From the NCBI GenBank assembly GCA_020852835.1, contig JADZAC010000053.1:39905-103904 (forward strand): a DNA stretch of 64,000 nt, in the 5' to 3' direction. Every line of letters begins with the position of its first letter. Position 1 is the stretch's first letter. The translations under genes were made by a program, and so were the position numbers. Positions 10,497 through 21,009 of this stretch are shown piece after piece. Source of the stretch: Flavobacteriales bacterium. Lineage in GTDB: Bacteria > Bacteroidota > Bacteroidia > Flavobacteriales_F > PHOS-HE28. The notes beneath the pieces are model-generated. The model had not been told where the DNA came from. It searched no databases and worked only from the letters and a program-made list of their open reading frames with translations.

Positions 10497-11051
10497 ATGA
10501 GCCGCATAGGAAAAGAACCGATCCGCATCCCCAAGGGGGTGGAAGTGGGCGTCAGCGACAAGAACGTGGTGACCGTCAAGGGCCCCAAGGGCACCCTGCA
10601 ACAAACCCTCGATCCCGCCATCAAGGTGGTGGTGGAGGAGGGCGCCGTTACCTTCAGCCGCCCCACCGACCTCAAGCACCACCGCTCCATGCACGGCTTG
10701 TACCGGGCATTGGTGGCCAACATGGTGGAGGGCGTTACCAAGGGCTTCAAAACCGAGCAGGAACTGGTGGGCGTGGGTTACCGCGCCACCGCCAAAGGCC
10801 AGCAATTGCACCTCTCCCTGGGGTACTCCCACAACGTGGTGCTGGAGCTTCCTTCCGTGATCACCGTGGCCGCCGTGCAGGAAAAGGGCAAGGCGCCGGT
10901 GGTGACCATGGAGAGCATCGACAAGCAGGCCTTGGGGGCAGTGGCCGCCAAGGTGCGCAGCCTGCGCAAGCCCGAGCCGTACAAAGGCAAGGGGATCCGC
11001 TTCGTGGGTGAGAACATCCGCCGCAAGGCAGGCAAAGCGGCCGGTAAATAA
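10497..11051 (+). CDS. rplF: 50S ribosomal protein L6
   Basis: L6 lies near the factor-binding region by the sarcin-ricin loop. The 184-residue product starts MSRIGKEPIRIPKGVEV. It ends with the L6 signature EPYKGKGIRFVGENIRRKAGK. Normal length and position between rpsH and rplR. Confidence 0.97.
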   Translation: MSRIGKEPIRIPKGVEVGVSDKNVVTVKGPKGTLQQTLDPAIKVVVEEGAVTFSRPTDLKHHRSMHGLYRALVANMVEGVTKGFKTEQELVGVGYRATAKGQQLHLSLGYSHNVVLELPSVITVAAVQEKGKAPVVTMESIDKQALGAVAAKVRSLRKPEPYKGKGIRFVGENIRRKAGKAAGK

Positions 11052-11060
11052 CATTCGACC

Positions 11061-11414
11061 ATGGCATTCAACAAGACCGCGCGCCGCGCACGCATCAAGA
11101 CCAGCATCCGCAACAAGGTGCACGGCACCGCCGAGCGCCCGCGCCTTACCGTGTTCCGGAGCAACAAGGACATCTACGCCCAATTGGTGGACGACGAGCA
11201 GGGCCGCACCCTGGCCAGCGTTGGCAGCCTGAAGGACAAGCAGGCCCACGGCGCCGCCGGCGTGGAGCAGGCCAAGCTGGTGGGCAAGGCACTGGCCGAA
11301 AAGGCCAAGGCCGCCGGCATCGAAAGGGCGGTGTTCGACCGCAATGGCTACCTCTACCACGGCCGGGTGAAGGCATTGGCCGATGCCGCACGCGAAGGCG
11401 GCCTGAATTTCTGA
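11061..11414 (+). CDS. rplR: 50S ribosomal protein L18
   Basis: L18 brings 5S rRNA to the large subunit with L5. The 117-residue product contains [20 protein letters not shown] and the C-terminal [20 protein letters not shown]. It is 9 bases after rplF and 16 before rpsE. Confidence 0.97.
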   Translation: MAFNKTARRARIKTSIRNKVHGTAERPRLTVFRSNKDIYAQLVDDEQGRTLASVGSLKDKQAHGAAGVEQAKLVGKALAEKAKAAGIERAVFDRNGYLYHGRVKALADAAREGGLNF

Positions 11415-11430
11415 ACCCCATACACGCAGC

Positions 11431-11949
11431 ATGTCAGACAACAGAACCAAATCGGTCAAAAGCAGCGACCTTGAGCTGAAGGACAAGGTTGTACACCTGA
11501 ACCGGGTGACCAAGGTGACCAAGGGCGGACGCACGTTCACCTTCGCTGCCACGGTGGTAGTGGGCGACGGCAACGGTGTGGTGGGCCACGGCCTGGGCAA
11601 ATCCAAGGAAGTGCAGGAAGCCATCGCCAAGGGCATTGATGATGCGAAGAAGAACCTGGTGCGCGTACCCGTGCGCCAAGGCACCATCCCCCATGTGCAG
11701 GAGGGCCGCTTTGCCGGCGCCAAGGTGCTGCTGAAGCCTGCCGCCCATGGTACCGGTGTGATCGCCGGGGGCTCGATGCGCGCCGTGCTGGAGTCGGCCG
11801 GCATCACCGACGTGCTCGCCAAGAGCAAGGGCAGCAGCAACCCGCAGAACGTGGTGAAGGCCACCATCCAGGCCTTGGCCAACCTGCGCGACGCCGCCGC
11901 CGTGGCCCGCGAGCGCGGTGTGGAACTCGACAAGGTGTTCAACGGATAA
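11431..11949 (+). CDS. rpsE: 30S ribosomal protein S5
   Basis: S5 affects decoding accuracy and lies at the mRNA entry. The 172-residue product has the double-stranded-RNA-binding-type N-domain with [20 protein letters not shown]. It also has the [14 protein letters not shown] segment (here [10 protein letters not shown]) and [19 protein letters not shown] in the C-domain. Confidence 0.97.
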   Translation: MSDNRTKSVKSSDLELKDKVVHLNRVTKVTKGGRTFTFAATVVVGDGNGVVGHGLGKSKEVQEAIAKGIDDAKKNLVRVPVRQGTIPHVQEGRFAGAKVLLKPAAHGTGVIAGGSMRAVLESAGITDVLAKSKGSSNPQNVVKATIQALANLRDAAAVARERGVELDKVFNG

Positions 11950-11987
11950 GCAAACCGCTGCCGCCGGCAAATTCGGCGGACCAAGCC

Positions 11988-12167
11988 ATGAGCAAGATCA
12001 TCATTACGCAGACCCGCAGCCAGATCAAGTGCCCCAAGGACCAGAAAGCCACCTTGGTAGCCTTGGGCCTGGGCCGGATCGGCAAGCAGAACGAAGTGGA
12101 AGCCACTCCGCAAGTGCGCGGCATGGTGGCCAAAGTGCAGCATTTGGTATCGGTTACCGGGGCTTGA
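11988..12167 (+). CDS. rpmD: 50S ribosomal protein L30
   Basis: L30 is a small 23S rRNA-binding protein. Translating 11988-12167 gives 59 residues starting MSKIIITQTRSQIKCP. It includes ALGLGRIGKQNEVEATPQVRG, close to the family pattern LGLGR...V.......RG. Its position between rpsE and rplO is exactly where L30 is expected. Confidence 0.95.
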   Translation: MSKIIITQTRSQIKCPKDQKATLVALGLGRIGKQNEVEATPQVRGMVAKVQHLVSVTGA

Positions 12168-12189
12168 TCCCGAACAACAAGCTAGAGCG

Positions 12190-12651
12190 ATGGAGGACCT
12201 GAGCAAATTGAAGCCCGCCAAAGGAGCGGTGAAGAACAACAAACGCCTGGGCCGCGGCCAAGGCAGTGGCCACGGCGGCACCAGCGGCAAGGGCCACAAG
12301 GGTCAGAAGGCCATGAGCGGCTACAACGTTCGCCGTGGTTTTGAGGGTGGCCAAACCCCCATGGTCCGCCGCCTGCCCAAATTCGGCTTCACCAACCCCA
12401 CGCGCGTGGAGTACAAGGGCATCAACCTGGACGCCATCCAGGCCTTGGCCGGCAAGGCGGGGTTGAAGATGGTGGACATCGAAGTCCTGCGCCAGCATGG
12501 CCTGATCTCCCGCAATGACCTGGTGAAGGTGCTGGGCCGTGGGGAGGTAAAGGAGGCCATCGAGGTGAAAGCCCATGCATTCAGTGCCACGGCCAAAGCA
12601 GCCATTGAAGCCAAAGGAGGGAAAACCGAAATCGTGGATCCCCGAGGATGA
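12190..12651 (+). CDS. rplO: 50S ribosomal protein L15
   Basis: L15 is a late-assembly large-subunit protein. The 153-residue product has the Gly/Lys-rich N-terminal KRLGRGQGSGHGGTSGKGHK, and GGQTPMVRRLPKFGF in the middle. It ends in a 4-base ATGA overlap with secY, so ribosomal and translocon synthesis are coupled here. Confidence 0.97.
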   Translation: MEDLSKLKPAKGAVKNNKRLGRGQGSGHGGTSGKGHKGQKAMSGYNVRRGFEGGQTPMVRRLPKFGFTNPTRVEYKGINLDAIQALAGKAGLKMVDIEVLRQHGLISRNDLVKVLGRGEVKEAIEVKAHAFSATAKAAIEAKGGKTEIVDPRG

Positions 12652-13976
12652 AGAACTTCATCGAAACGGTCAAGAACATCTGGCGGATCGAGGAGCTGCG
12701 CAACCGCATCCTGATCACGCTGGGGCTCTTGCTCGTGTTCCGCATCGGCAGCTTCATCGCCTTGCCGGGCGTGGACAGCACCCGCTTGTCCAGCGGTACC
12801 GGTGCCGGCTCCGGCCTGGTGGACCTGCTGAGCATCTTCACCGGGGGGGCGTTCACGCGCGCCAGCATCTTCGCCTTGGGCGTCATGCCGTACATCAGCG
12901 CCAGCATCATCATGCAGCTGGCCGGCATTGCCGTGCCCATGGTGCAGAAAATGCAGAAGGAGGAAAGCGGCCGCCGGAAGATCAACCAGTGGACCCGCTA
13001 CATGACCATCCTGATCTGCATCTTCCAGGCACCGGGCTACCTGCTGACCTACGTGGATGCAGCGGCACGGCCTGAAGGACAGTTCTGGATGATGACGAGC
13101 ATCGTGATCCTCACCACGGGCACCCTCTTTGTGATGTGGCTCGGGGAACGGATCACCGAACGCGGGCTGGGCAACGGCGTGTCACTGATCATCATGATCG
13201 GCATTCTGGCCAACCTGCCCCAATCGTTCCTGCAGGAGTTCATCGGCCGTACCACCGGAGGCGGCGGCATGGTGGTGATCTTGCTGGAGGTGGTGATCTG
13301 GCTGCTCATCATCGCGGGCAACGTGCTGTTGGTGCAGGGCACCCGGCGCATACCCGTGCAATTCGCCAAGCGAGTGCAGGGCAACAAGCAGTATGGGGGG
13401 GTGCGCAACTACATTCCCCTCAAGGTGAACGCCGCCGGGGTGATGCCGATCATCTTCGCGCAGGCCATCGTGCTGGTGCCGATGTACATCGCGCAGATGC
13501 CGGTGTTCGAGGGCAACCCGCCCATGTGGCTTCAGCAGTTCAGCAACTACCAGAGCCTGCCGTACAACCTTACGCTGTTCCTGATGGTGGTGGCCTTCAC
13601 CTATTTCTATACGGCCATCACGGTGAACCCCAACCAGCTCTCGGACGACCTGAAGCGCAACGGCGGCTTCATTCCCGGCGTGAAACCGGGCAAACAAACG
13701 GCCAGCCACATCGATGACCTGCTGAGCCGGATCACCCTGCCGGGTTCCATTTTCCTGGGCTTGGTGGCCATACTGCCCGCCTTCGTGGGAATGGCCGGCG
13801 TGAAGCAGGGCTTCGCCCAGTTTTTCGGAGGCACTTCGCTGTTGATCATGGTGGGGGTGTTGCTGGACACCTTGCAGCAGATCGAAAGCCATTTGTTGAT
13901 GCGGCATTACGACGGCCTGATGAAATCCGGCCGGATCAAAGGAAGGACCAGTTCAGCGTTCGGCATGGCCGGCTAA
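12648..13976 (+). CDS. secY: Protein translocase subunit SecY
   Basis: SecY is the channel of the Sec translocon in the inner membrane. The 442-residue product is of normal length. Several hydrophobic segments are apparent. The cytosolic loop motif LGERITERGLGNGVSLIIM and the later NPNQLSDDLKRNGGFIPGVKPG stretch are both typical. It overlaps rplO by 4 bases and is followed 3 bases later by map. Confidence 0.97.
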   Translation: MKNFIETVKNIWRIEELRNRILITLGLLLVFRIGSFIALPGVDSTRLSSGTGAGSGLVDLLSIFTGGAFTRASIFALGVMPYISASIIMQLAGIAVPMVQKMQKEESGRRKINQWTRYMTILICIFQAPGYLLTYVDAAARPEGQFWMMTSIVILTTGTLFVMWLGERITERGLGNGVSLIIMIGILANLPQSFLQEFIGRTTGGGGMVVILLEVVIWLLIIAGNVLLVQGTRRIPVQFAKRVQGNKQYGGVRNYIPLKVNAAGVMPIIFAQAIVLVPMYIAQMPVFEGNPPMWLQQFSNYQSLPYNLTLFLMVVAFTYFYTAITVNPNQLSDDLKRNGGFIPGVKPGKQTASHIDDLLSRITLPGSIFLGLVAILPAFVGMAGVKQGFAQFFGGTSLLIMVGVLLDTLQQIESHLLMRHYDGLMKSGRIKGRTSSAFGMAG

Positions 13977-13979
13977 AGC

Positions 13980-14780
13980 ATGGCTAAGCCGGGGAACAAA
14001 CTGGGCGCGGAGGAGATCGAATTGGTGAGGAGAAGTTCTTTGCTTGTTGGTAAGACCTTGGCCGAAGTGGCCCGCGTGATCGCCCCCGGGGTGACCACCG
14101 GAACGCTCGACCGCTTGGCGGAGGAGTTCATCCGTGACAACGGCGGAATTCCCGGCTTCAAGGGCCTGTACGGCTGCCCGTCCACGTTGTTGATCAGCGT
14201 GAACGAGGAAGTAGTGCACGGCCTGCCCGGCAACCGGGTGCTGAAGGAGGGCGATATCGCCAGTGTGGATTGCGGCGTGCTGATGGAGGGTTTCTACGGC
14301 GATAGCGCATACACCTTTGAAGTGGGCGAAGCGGCACCGGAAACGGTAACGCTGATGCGGGTAACGAAGGAGTGCCTGGCGCGCGGCATCGAACAGGCGG
14401 TGGCGAACCAGCGTACGGGCGACATCGGTTTCGCCGTGCAGCAGCACGCCGAAGCACACGGGTACGGCATCGTACGCGAGCTGGTGGGCCACGGCGTGGG
14501 CCGCAAGCTCCATGAACCGCCCGAAGTGCCCAACTACGGCCGCCGCGGGCACGGCGCCCGCCTCCACGACGGAATGGTGATCGCCATTGAACCCATGGTG
14601 AACATGGGCCGAAAGGAGGTGCGCCAGCTGGACGACGGCTGGACCGTGGTGACCCAGGACGGCCGCCCCAGCGCCCATTTCGAGCATACGGTGGTGGTGC
14701 GCCACGGAAAAGCAGAGGTCTTGTCAACGTTCAGTTACATCGAGGATGTGCTGAAGGAAAAAGGATACACAACGGTGTGA
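13980..14780 (+). CDS. map: Type I methionine aminopeptidase
   Basis: This enzyme removes the initiator methionine from nascent proteins and uses two divalent metal ions. The 266-residue product has the expected metal-ligand regions: VDCGVLMEGFYGDSAYTF (two aspartates), GHGVGRKLHEPPEVPNY (histidine), AIEPMV (glutamate) and a C-terminal FEHTVVV (glutamate). A secY-map-infA order is common in Bacteroidota ribosomal operons. Confidence 0.96.
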   Translation: MAKPGNKLGAEEIELVRRSSLLVGKTLAEVARVIAPGVTTGTLDRLAEEFIRDNGGIPGFKGLYGCPSTLLISVNEEVVHGLPGNRVLKEGDIASVDCGVLMEGFYGDSAYTFEVGEAAPETVTLMRVTKECLARGIEQAVANQRTGDIGFAVQQHAEAHGYGIVRELVGHGVGRKLHEPPEVPNYGRRGHGARLHDGMVIAIEPMVNMGRKEVRQLDDGWTVVTQDGRPSAHFEHTVVVRHGKAEVLSTFSYIEDVLKEKGYTTV

Positions 14781-14838
14781 ATGCACCGCGAAAAGAAGGA
14801 AACCGGCCCTTGGGCCAAATGAACAGGAAGGAAGATAG

Positions 14839-15060
14839 ATGAGCAGAGCAGGGAACATAGAGCAGGACGGCGTCATCAAGGAGGCGTTGAGCAATGCCAT
14901 GTTCCGTGTGGAGCTGGAGAACGGGCACGTCATCGTGGCGCACATCTCGGGCAAGATGCGGATGCACTTCATCCGGATCCTTCCCGGCGACAAGGTGAAG
15001 GTGGAGATGAGCCCCTACGACCTGAGCAAGGGGCGCATCACCTTCCGCTACAAAACGTAA
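14839..15060 (+). CDS. infA: Translation initiation factor IF-1
   Basis: IF-1 blocks the A site during initiation. The 73-residue product is one OB fold with [18 protein letters not shown] and [29 protein letters not shown], seen across residues 13-66. A purine-rich AGGAAGGAAG lies just upstream of the ATG, an unusually good ribosome-binding site for this phylum. Confidence 0.97.
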   Translation: MSRAGNIEQDGVIKEALSNAMFRVELENGHVIVAHISGKMRMHFIRILPGDKVKVEMSPYDLSKGRITFRYKT

Positions 15061-15086
15061 GGAAAAGCAGAACACAACGACCCCAA

Positions 15087-15203
15087 ATGAAGACCAGGGC
15101 CTCGATCAAGAAGCGTTCGGCGGATTGCAAATTGGTGCGCCGCAAGGGACGCTTGTACATCATCAACAAGAAGAACCCGAAGTTCAAGCAGCGTCAAGGC
15201 TGA
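15087..15203 (+). CDS. rpmJ: 50S ribosomal protein L36, zinc-free form
   Basis: L36 is the smallest large-subunit protein. The 38-residue product starts [20 protein letters not shown] and ends [11 protein letters not shown]. Only one of the zinc ligands (Cys14) of the classical C/C/C/H form remains, so this is a zinc-independent variant. Position between infA and rpsM is canonical. Confidence 0.96.
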   Translation: MKTRASIKKRSADCKLVRRKGRLYIINKKNPKFKQRQG

Positions 15204-15216
15204 TAACCGATAGACC

Positions 15217-15594
15217 ATGGCACGTATCGCAGGCATCGACCTCCCCAAGACCAAACGTGGCGCCATCGGCCTCACGTACATCTACGGCATTGGCCGCAGC
15301 ACCGCCCTCTCCATCCTGGAGCAGGCCGGCATTGACCCGGACACCAAGGTGCAAGACTGGACGGACGACGAACAGTCGCGTATCCGCACGGTGATCAACG
15401 AGAACATCAAGGTGGAAGGGGCCCTGCGCAGCGAGGTGCAGTTGAGCATCAAGCGCCTGGTGGACATCAACTGCTTCCGCGGCACGCGCCACCGCCAAGG
15501 GCTTCCCCTGCGCGGCCAGCGTACCCGCACCAACGCCCGCACCCGCAAAGGCAAGCGCAAGACCGTGGCGAACAAGAAGAAGGTGACCAAGTAA
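15217..15594 (+). CDS. rpsM: 30S ribosomal protein S13
   Basis: S13 sits on the 30S head and bridges to the large subunit and P-site tRNA. The 125-residue product begins [20 protein letters not shown] and has the signature [18 protein letters not shown] near its C-terminus. It is followed by the 74-base spacer bearing a hairpin repeat before rpsK. Confidence 0.97.
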   Translation: MARIAGIDLPKTKRGAIGLTYIYGIGRSTALSILEQAGIDPDTKVQDWTDDEQSRIRTVINENIKVEGALRSEVQLSIKRLVDINCFRGTRHRQGLPLRGQRTRTNARTRKGKRKTVANKKKVTK

Positions 15595-15600
15595 AATCAG

Positions 15601-15660
15601 TTGCCAGTTGTCAGTTGCCAGCAGGCAACCGCTGACAACCGACAACGGACAACCGACAGC
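15601..15660 (+). repeat. Heptamer inverted repeat with hairpin in the rpsM-rpsK spacer
   Basis: The spacer consists of heptamers close to GTTGTCA/GTTGCCA on its left half and the complementary GACAACC/GACAACG on its right. GTTGTCAGTTGCC (15607-15619) can pair with GGCAAC (15624-15629) and TGACAAC (15633-15639), leaving an AGCA loop and a 3-base bulge. No T-run follows, so it is not a plain terminator. It could be a dispersed palindromic repeat or an mRNA processing element; the sequence alone does not decide. Confidence 0.7.
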
Positions 15661-15668
15661 TGAAGACA

Positions 15669-16076
15669 ATGGCAAAGCAAGAAAAAGGCGGCGGGGCCGC
15701 AGGCAAAAAGAAGAAGAAGAACGTGGTGGTGGAGGCCTTCGGGCAGGCACACATCCGTGCAACCTTCAACAACCTGATCGTAAGCCTGACCAACAACAAG
15801 GGTGAGGTGATCAGCTGGAGCAGCGCCGGGAAGATGGGCTTCCGCGGCAGCAAGAAGAACACTCCGTACGCCGGCCAGGTGAGCGCCGAGGAGGCCGCCC
15901 GCGAGGCCTTCGAGCTGGGCCTGCGCAAGGTGAAGGTGTTCGTGCGCGGCCCCGGGGGCGGGCGCGAAAGCGCCATCCGTGCCCTGCACAACAGCGGGGT
16001 GGAAGTGACCGAGATCCTCGACCTGACGCCCATGCCGCACAACGGCTGCCGCCCGCCCAAGAAACGCCGCGTTTGA
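15669..16076 (+). CDS. rpsK: 30S ribosomal protein S11
   Basis: S11 lies on the 30S platform near the E site. The 135-residue product has [19 protein letters not shown] and [20 protein letters not shown]. It ends with [16 protein letters not shown], the conserved S11 C-terminus. The N-terminal 20 residues are a Lys/Gly-rich extension. Confidence 0.97.
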   Translation: MAKQEKGGGAAGKKKKKNVVVEAFGQAHIRATFNNLIVSLTNNKGEVISWSSAGKMGFRGSKKNTPYAGQVSAEEAAREAFELGLRKVKVFVRGPGGGRESAIRALHNSGVEVTEILDLTPMPHNGCRPPKKRRV

Positions 16077-16150
16077 TCCCCAAGAATTAACCGTAGGGGG
16101 CATAAAGCACCCCGTTGTTGGTGCGCAGCACGCACCCAAAACCAAGAAGA

Positions 16151-16759
16151 ATGGCACGATACATTGGACCCAAGACCCGGATCGCCCGCAAATTCAAGGA
16201 GCCGATCTTCGGACCCGACAAATGGATGGAGCGCAAGCCCCATTCACCCGGCCAGCACGGCCCCAACGCCCGGCGCCGCCGCACCGAGAGCGAGTACAAG
16301 CTGCAGCTCACCGAAAAGCAGAAGGCCAAGTACACCTATGGCATCCTGGAGCGCCAGTTCCGCAAGATGTTCAGCCTTGCCGCCAGCAAGAAGGGCATCA
16401 CCGGTGCCGTGCTGCTCAGCCTGTGCGAAGCCCGCTTGGACAATACCGTTTACCGCCTGGGCATCGCCCCCACGCGCCGTGCCGCCCGGCAGCTGGTGGG
16501 CCACGGGCACATCACCGTGAACAAGAACGTGGTGAACATCGCCAGCTACTCCCTCCGTCCCGGTGATGAAGTGGCCGTGCGCGAGCGCAGCCGCAGCTTG
16601 GAGGCGATCACCAGCAGCCTCTCCACCAACACCAACCGGTTCGACTGGCTGGACTTCAACCCGGCCACCATGACCGGCAAGATGATCGCCATGCCTGAGC
16701 GTGCGCAGATCCCGGAGAACATCCGTGAGCAGCTCATCGTCGAATTGTACTCCAAGTAA
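16151..16759 (+). CDS. rpsD: 30S ribosomal protein S4, zinc-free form
   Basis: S4 nucleates 16S rRNA assembly and affects fidelity. The 202-residue product begins [20 protein letters not shown] and has the S4 RNA-binding domain ([20 protein letters not shown], then [12 protein letters not shown]). No cysteine cluster is present in the N-terminal region. The ATG at 16151 was chosen from the conserved N-terminus. Confidence 0.97.
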   Translation: MARYIGPKTRIARKFKEPIFGPDKWMERKPHSPGQHGPNARRRRTESEYKLQLTEKQKAKYTYGILERQFRKMFSLAASKKGITGAVLLSLCEARLDNTVYRLGIAPTRRAARQLVGHGHITVNKNVVNIASYSLRPGDEVAVRERSRSLEAITSSLSTNTNRFDWLDFNPATMTGKMIAMPERAQIPENIREQLIVELYSK

Positions 16760-16787
16760 GAACCCCCCAAACAGACCGAGCATCCCC

Positions 16788-17813
16788 ATGCCAATCCTTG
16801 ATTTCCAGAGACCGGACAAGGTCTCCATGATCGAAGCTGACGACAAGCACGGAATCTTTGAGTTCCGCCCGCTGGAGCCCGGTTATGGCATCACCATCGG
16901 CAACTCCCTGCGCCGGATCCTGCTCAGCAGCCTGGAAGGCTTCGCCATCACCAGCGTGCGCATCGACGGCGTGGAGCATGAGTTCAGCACCATCAAGGGC
17001 GTGATCGAGGACGTGACCGAGATCGTGCTCAACCTCAAGCAGGTACGCTTCCGCCGCCAGCTCGAGGATGTGAGCACCGAAAAGGTGAACTTCACCGTGG
17101 GCGGCAAGGACAGCTTCACCGCCGGCGATATCGGCAAGCATACCTCCGGCTTCCAGGTGCTCAACCCCGAGCTGGTGATCTGCCGGATGGAAAGCAGTGT
17201 GAAGCTCCAAGTGGAACTGACCATCGGCAAGGGCCGCGGCTATGTGCCGGCCGATGAGAACAAGGAAGACGGCGCCCCCATGGGCACCATCTTCATCGAT
17301 TCCATCTTCACGCCGATCAAGAACGTGCGCTACAGCGTGGACAACACCCGCGTGGAGCAGAAGACCGACTACGAGAAGCTCACGATCGAACTGACCACCG
17401 ACGGCAGCATCGACCCCAAGAGCGCCTTGCAGGAAGCAGCCAAGATCCTCATCCACCATTTCCTGCTCTTCAGCGATGAGCGCATGACCATCGAGCTCGA
17501 AGAACCGGCCGGCGTGGTGGGCGGATCCGTTGCGGCCTCCGCGGACATGGATGAAATGGACGAGTCCAGCCAGCACATGCGCCAGCTGCTCAAGTCCAAG
17601 CTCGTGGACCTGGACCTGAGCGTGCGCGCCCTGAACTGCCTGAAGGCCGCCGACATTGAAACCTTGGGCGACCTGGTGAGCTACAACAAGAACGACCTCT
17701 TGAAGTTCCGCAACTTCGGCAAGAAGAGCCTCACCGAGCTGGAAGACCTGGTGGAGAACAAGGGCCTCTCCTTCGGCATGAGCGTGGCCAAGTACAAACT
17801 GGACCGGGACTGA
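16788..17813 (+). CDS. rpoA: DNA-directed RNA polymerase subunit alpha
   Basis: Alpha dimerises to scaffold RNA polymerase and contacts upstream DNA and activators. The 341-residue product has the N-terminal domain motif [20 protein letters not shown]. The C-terminal domain includes [20 protein letters not shown] and [18 protein letters not shown]. The ATG at 16788 gives [12 protein letters not shown]; it lies 28 bases after rpsD. Last but one gene of the ribosomal operon. Confidence 0.98.
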   Translation: MPILDFQRPDKVSMIEADDKHGIFEFRPLEPGYGITIGNSLRRILLSSLEGFAITSVRIDGVEHEFSTIKGVIEDVTEIVLNLKQVRFRRQLEDVSTEKVNFTVGGKDSFTAGDIGKHTSGFQVLNPELVICRMESSVKLQVELTIGKGRGYVPADENKEDGAPMGTIFIDSIFTPIKNVRYSVDNTRVEQKTDYEKLTIELTTDGSIDPKSALQEAAKILIHHFLLFSDERMTIELEEPAGVVGGSVAASADMDEMDESSQHMRQLLKSKLVDLDLSVRALNCLKAADIETLGDLVSYNKNDLLKFRNFGKKSLTELEDLVENKGLSFGMSVAKYKLDRD

Positions 17814-17853
17814 GCATCGGCCAAGCAGGGCAACCTGCTGCAAATAGACCAAC

Positions 17854-18363
17854 ATGAGACACGGAAACAAGAACAACGCGCTCGGGCGAAAGAAGGCCCA
17901 CCGCGACAGCATGCTCAGCAACATGGCCTGTTCGCTGATCGAGCACAAGCGCATCCAAACCACCTTGGCCAAGGCGAAAGCCCTGCGGGGATTCGTGGAG
18001 CCGCTGATCACCAAGAGCAAGGAGGACAGCACCCACAGCCGCCGTGTGGTGTTCAGCTACCTGCGCAGCAAGGAGGCCACTGCGGCCCTCTTCCGCGATG
18101 TGGCGCCCAAAGTGGCCGAACGCCCCGGTGGGTACACCCGCATCATCAAACTGGGCAACCGCTTGGGCGATGCCGCCGAACTGGCCCTGATCGAGATGGT
18201 GGACTTCAACACGCTGTATTCCGCCAAGGAAAAGGCCGGTGCCGAAGTGAAGCGCACGCGCCGCAGCCGCACCAAGGCCAAAGCCGCGGGGGACGAAGCC
18301 GCCGCAAAGCCGCGATCGAAGGCAACCGGGGAAGATGCACCGGCAGAACCCCAAGGCGAGTGA
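17854..18363 (+). CDS. rplQ: 50S ribosomal protein L17
   Basis: L17 lies near the exit tunnel. The 169-residue product starts [20 protein letters not shown] and has the conserved [22 protein letters not shown] region. After about residue 128 it has a low-complexity basic and then acidic tail ([20 protein letters not shown] and onward) not found in short L17 proteins. Last gene of the operon, followed by a terminator. Confidence 0.97.
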   Translation: MRHGNKNNALGRKKAHRDSMLSNMACSLIEHKRIQTTLAKAKALRGFVEPLITKSKEDSTHSRRVVFSYLRSKEATAALFRDVAPKVAERPGGYTRIIKLGNRLGDAAELALIEMVDFNTLYSAKEKAGAEVKRTRRSRTKAKAAGDEAAAKPRSKATGEDAPAEPQGE

Positions 18364-18388
18364 ACGCTTCCATGCACTACCGATGATG

Positions 18389-18415
18389 AACGGGGCGCCT
18401 TCGGGGTGCCCCGTT
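18389..18415 (+). terminator. Intrinsic terminator ending the ribosomal operon
   Basis: AACGGGGC (18389-18396) pairs with GCCCCGTT (18408-18415). The inner part GCC/GGT closes a short TTCGG-type loop. The stem is followed by a moderately T-rich TCCATTTCAT. It lies 25 bases after the rplQ stop and is the first good terminator after the promoter at 145. Confidence 0.75.
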
Positions 18416-18430
18416 CCATTTCATCACCGT

Positions 18431-18438
18431 TAGATTTG
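18431..18438 (+). promoter_or_regulatory. Candidate -7 element for carA
   Basis: TAGATTTG matches the Bacteroidota -7 motif TAnnTTTG exactly. It lies 32 bases before the carA ATG and just after the ribosomal operon terminator. No clear TTG -33 element was found at the expected distance, so the call rests on one motif and position. Confidence 0.45.
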
Positions 18439-18470
18439 CGCCCTCCGGCCCAACGCAATACCTCCCCTTG

Positions 18471-19643
18471 ATGCTCATCAGCAAACGCCCCAAGGCCATC
18501 CTGCTGCTGCAGGACGGTACCCGCTTCGAGGGGCGCGCCATCGGCGCACGCACCACCTCGGTCGGCGAGATCTGCTTCAATACCGGCATGACCGGCTACC
18601 AGGAGATCTTCACCGACCCCAGCTACACCGGCCAGATCATGGTGATGGCCTCGCCCCACATCGGCAACTACGGCGTGCGGGAAAGTGCACGCCGGCCGTT
18701 GGACGGCGAGAGCGAAGGACCGGTGGTGAGCATTGCCGGGCTGGTGGTGAAGAAATTCAGCGAAGTGTGGAGCCGCCCGGCCGGTTCCGGATCCTTGGAG
18801 GAAATGCTCCAACACGCGGGGATCGCGGGCATCAGCGACATCGATACGCGCATGCTGGTGCGGCACATCCGCGATCGCGGGGCCCAGAACGCCATCATTG
18901 ACAGTACCGGCCTGCCCGAGGATCAGCTCCGCAAGCGCTTGGCCGAAGCACCGAACATGGCCGGCCTGGAGCTTTCCAGCCGGGTAAGTACCGCCCAAGC
19001 CTATGATGCCGGTGCGGCCGATGCGCAATGGAGGGTGGCCCTGGTGGACTTCGGCATCAAGCTCAACACCATACGCTGGCTGGTGGAACGGGGCTGTGCC
19101 GTGCGCGTGTTCCCCATGCACACCCCGGTGCCGCAGATGCTGGAATGGAACCCCGACGGCTTCCTGTTGAGCAATGGGCCCGGAGACCCGGCAGCCATGC
19201 CGCAAGCCAAACAATTGGTGCAGGAGATCCTGGACGCGTCGCTCCCCGTGTTCGGCATCTGCTTGGGCCACCAACTGCTGGCGGAGTGCCAAGGGGTGCG
19301 CACCACCAAGATGCACCACGGCCACCGCGGCATCAACCACCCTGTGCGCAACCTCATTACGGGCAAGAACGAAGTAACCTCCCAGAACCACGGCTTCGTG
19401 GTGGACCGGGAGCAGGCCGAGCAGCGGGCGGACATGGAGATCACCCACGTGCATCTCAATGACGGCAGTGTGGCCGGCATCCGGCTCAAGGGGCGCCCGG
19501 TGTTCAGCGTGCAGCACCACCCGGAGGCCGGGCCGGGCCCCTGGGATTCCCGCTACCTCTTCGACGAGTTCGTGGAGGCCATGCAGGCACGCAAGGGCGC
19601 ACCGCATGCCCGTGCGCAACACGCCGGGACCAAAGCCGTATAG
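18471..19643 (+). CDS. carA: Carbamoyl-phosphate synthase small (glutaminase) subunit
   Basis: CarA hydrolyses glutamine and passes ammonia to the large subunit CarB for carbamoyl phosphate synthesis, feeding pyrimidine and arginine pathways. The 390-residue product has an N-terminal CPSase small-chain domain (FNTGMTGYQEIFTDPSYTGQ) and a C-terminal class I glutamine amidotransferase domain. The nucleophile is Cys264 in FGICLGHQLLAE, and the catalytic His/Glu lie in QHHPEAGPGPWDS. The preceding TTG codon is in frame but ATG at 18471 is preferred. carB is not in the window. Confidence 0.97.
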   Translation: MLISKRPKAILLLQDGTRFEGRAIGARTTSVGEICFNTGMTGYQEIFTDPSYTGQIMVMASPHIGNYGVRESARRPLDGESEGPVVSIAGLVVKKFSEVWSRPAGSGSLEEMLQHAGIAGISDIDTRMLVRHIRDRGAQNAIIDSTGLPEDQLRKRLAEAPNMAGLELSSRVSTAQAYDAGAADAQWRVALVDFGIKLNTIRWLVERGCAVRVFPMHTPVPQMLEWNPDGFLLSNGPGDPAAMPQAKQLVQEILDASLPVFGICLGHQLLAECQGVRTTKMHHGHRGINHPVRNLITGKNEVTSQNHGFVVDREQAEQRADMEITHVHLNDGSVAGIRLKGRPVFSVQHHPEAGPGPWDSRYLFDEFVEAMQARKGAPHARAQHAGTKAV

Positions 19644-19708
19644 AGGCCCCCATGTGGCCAAAGCCGCGGCATGGCCGCCCGTCCGGAACAACCAACCAAC
19701 TAGCATAA

Positions 19709-21004
<1,296 letters not shown>

Positions 21005-21009
21005 AAGAG

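Noticed and set aside
14781..14822. A 13-codon frame (MHREKKETGPWAK) between map and infA
   Set aside because: It is too short to judge and nothing beyond its position supports it as a leader peptide.
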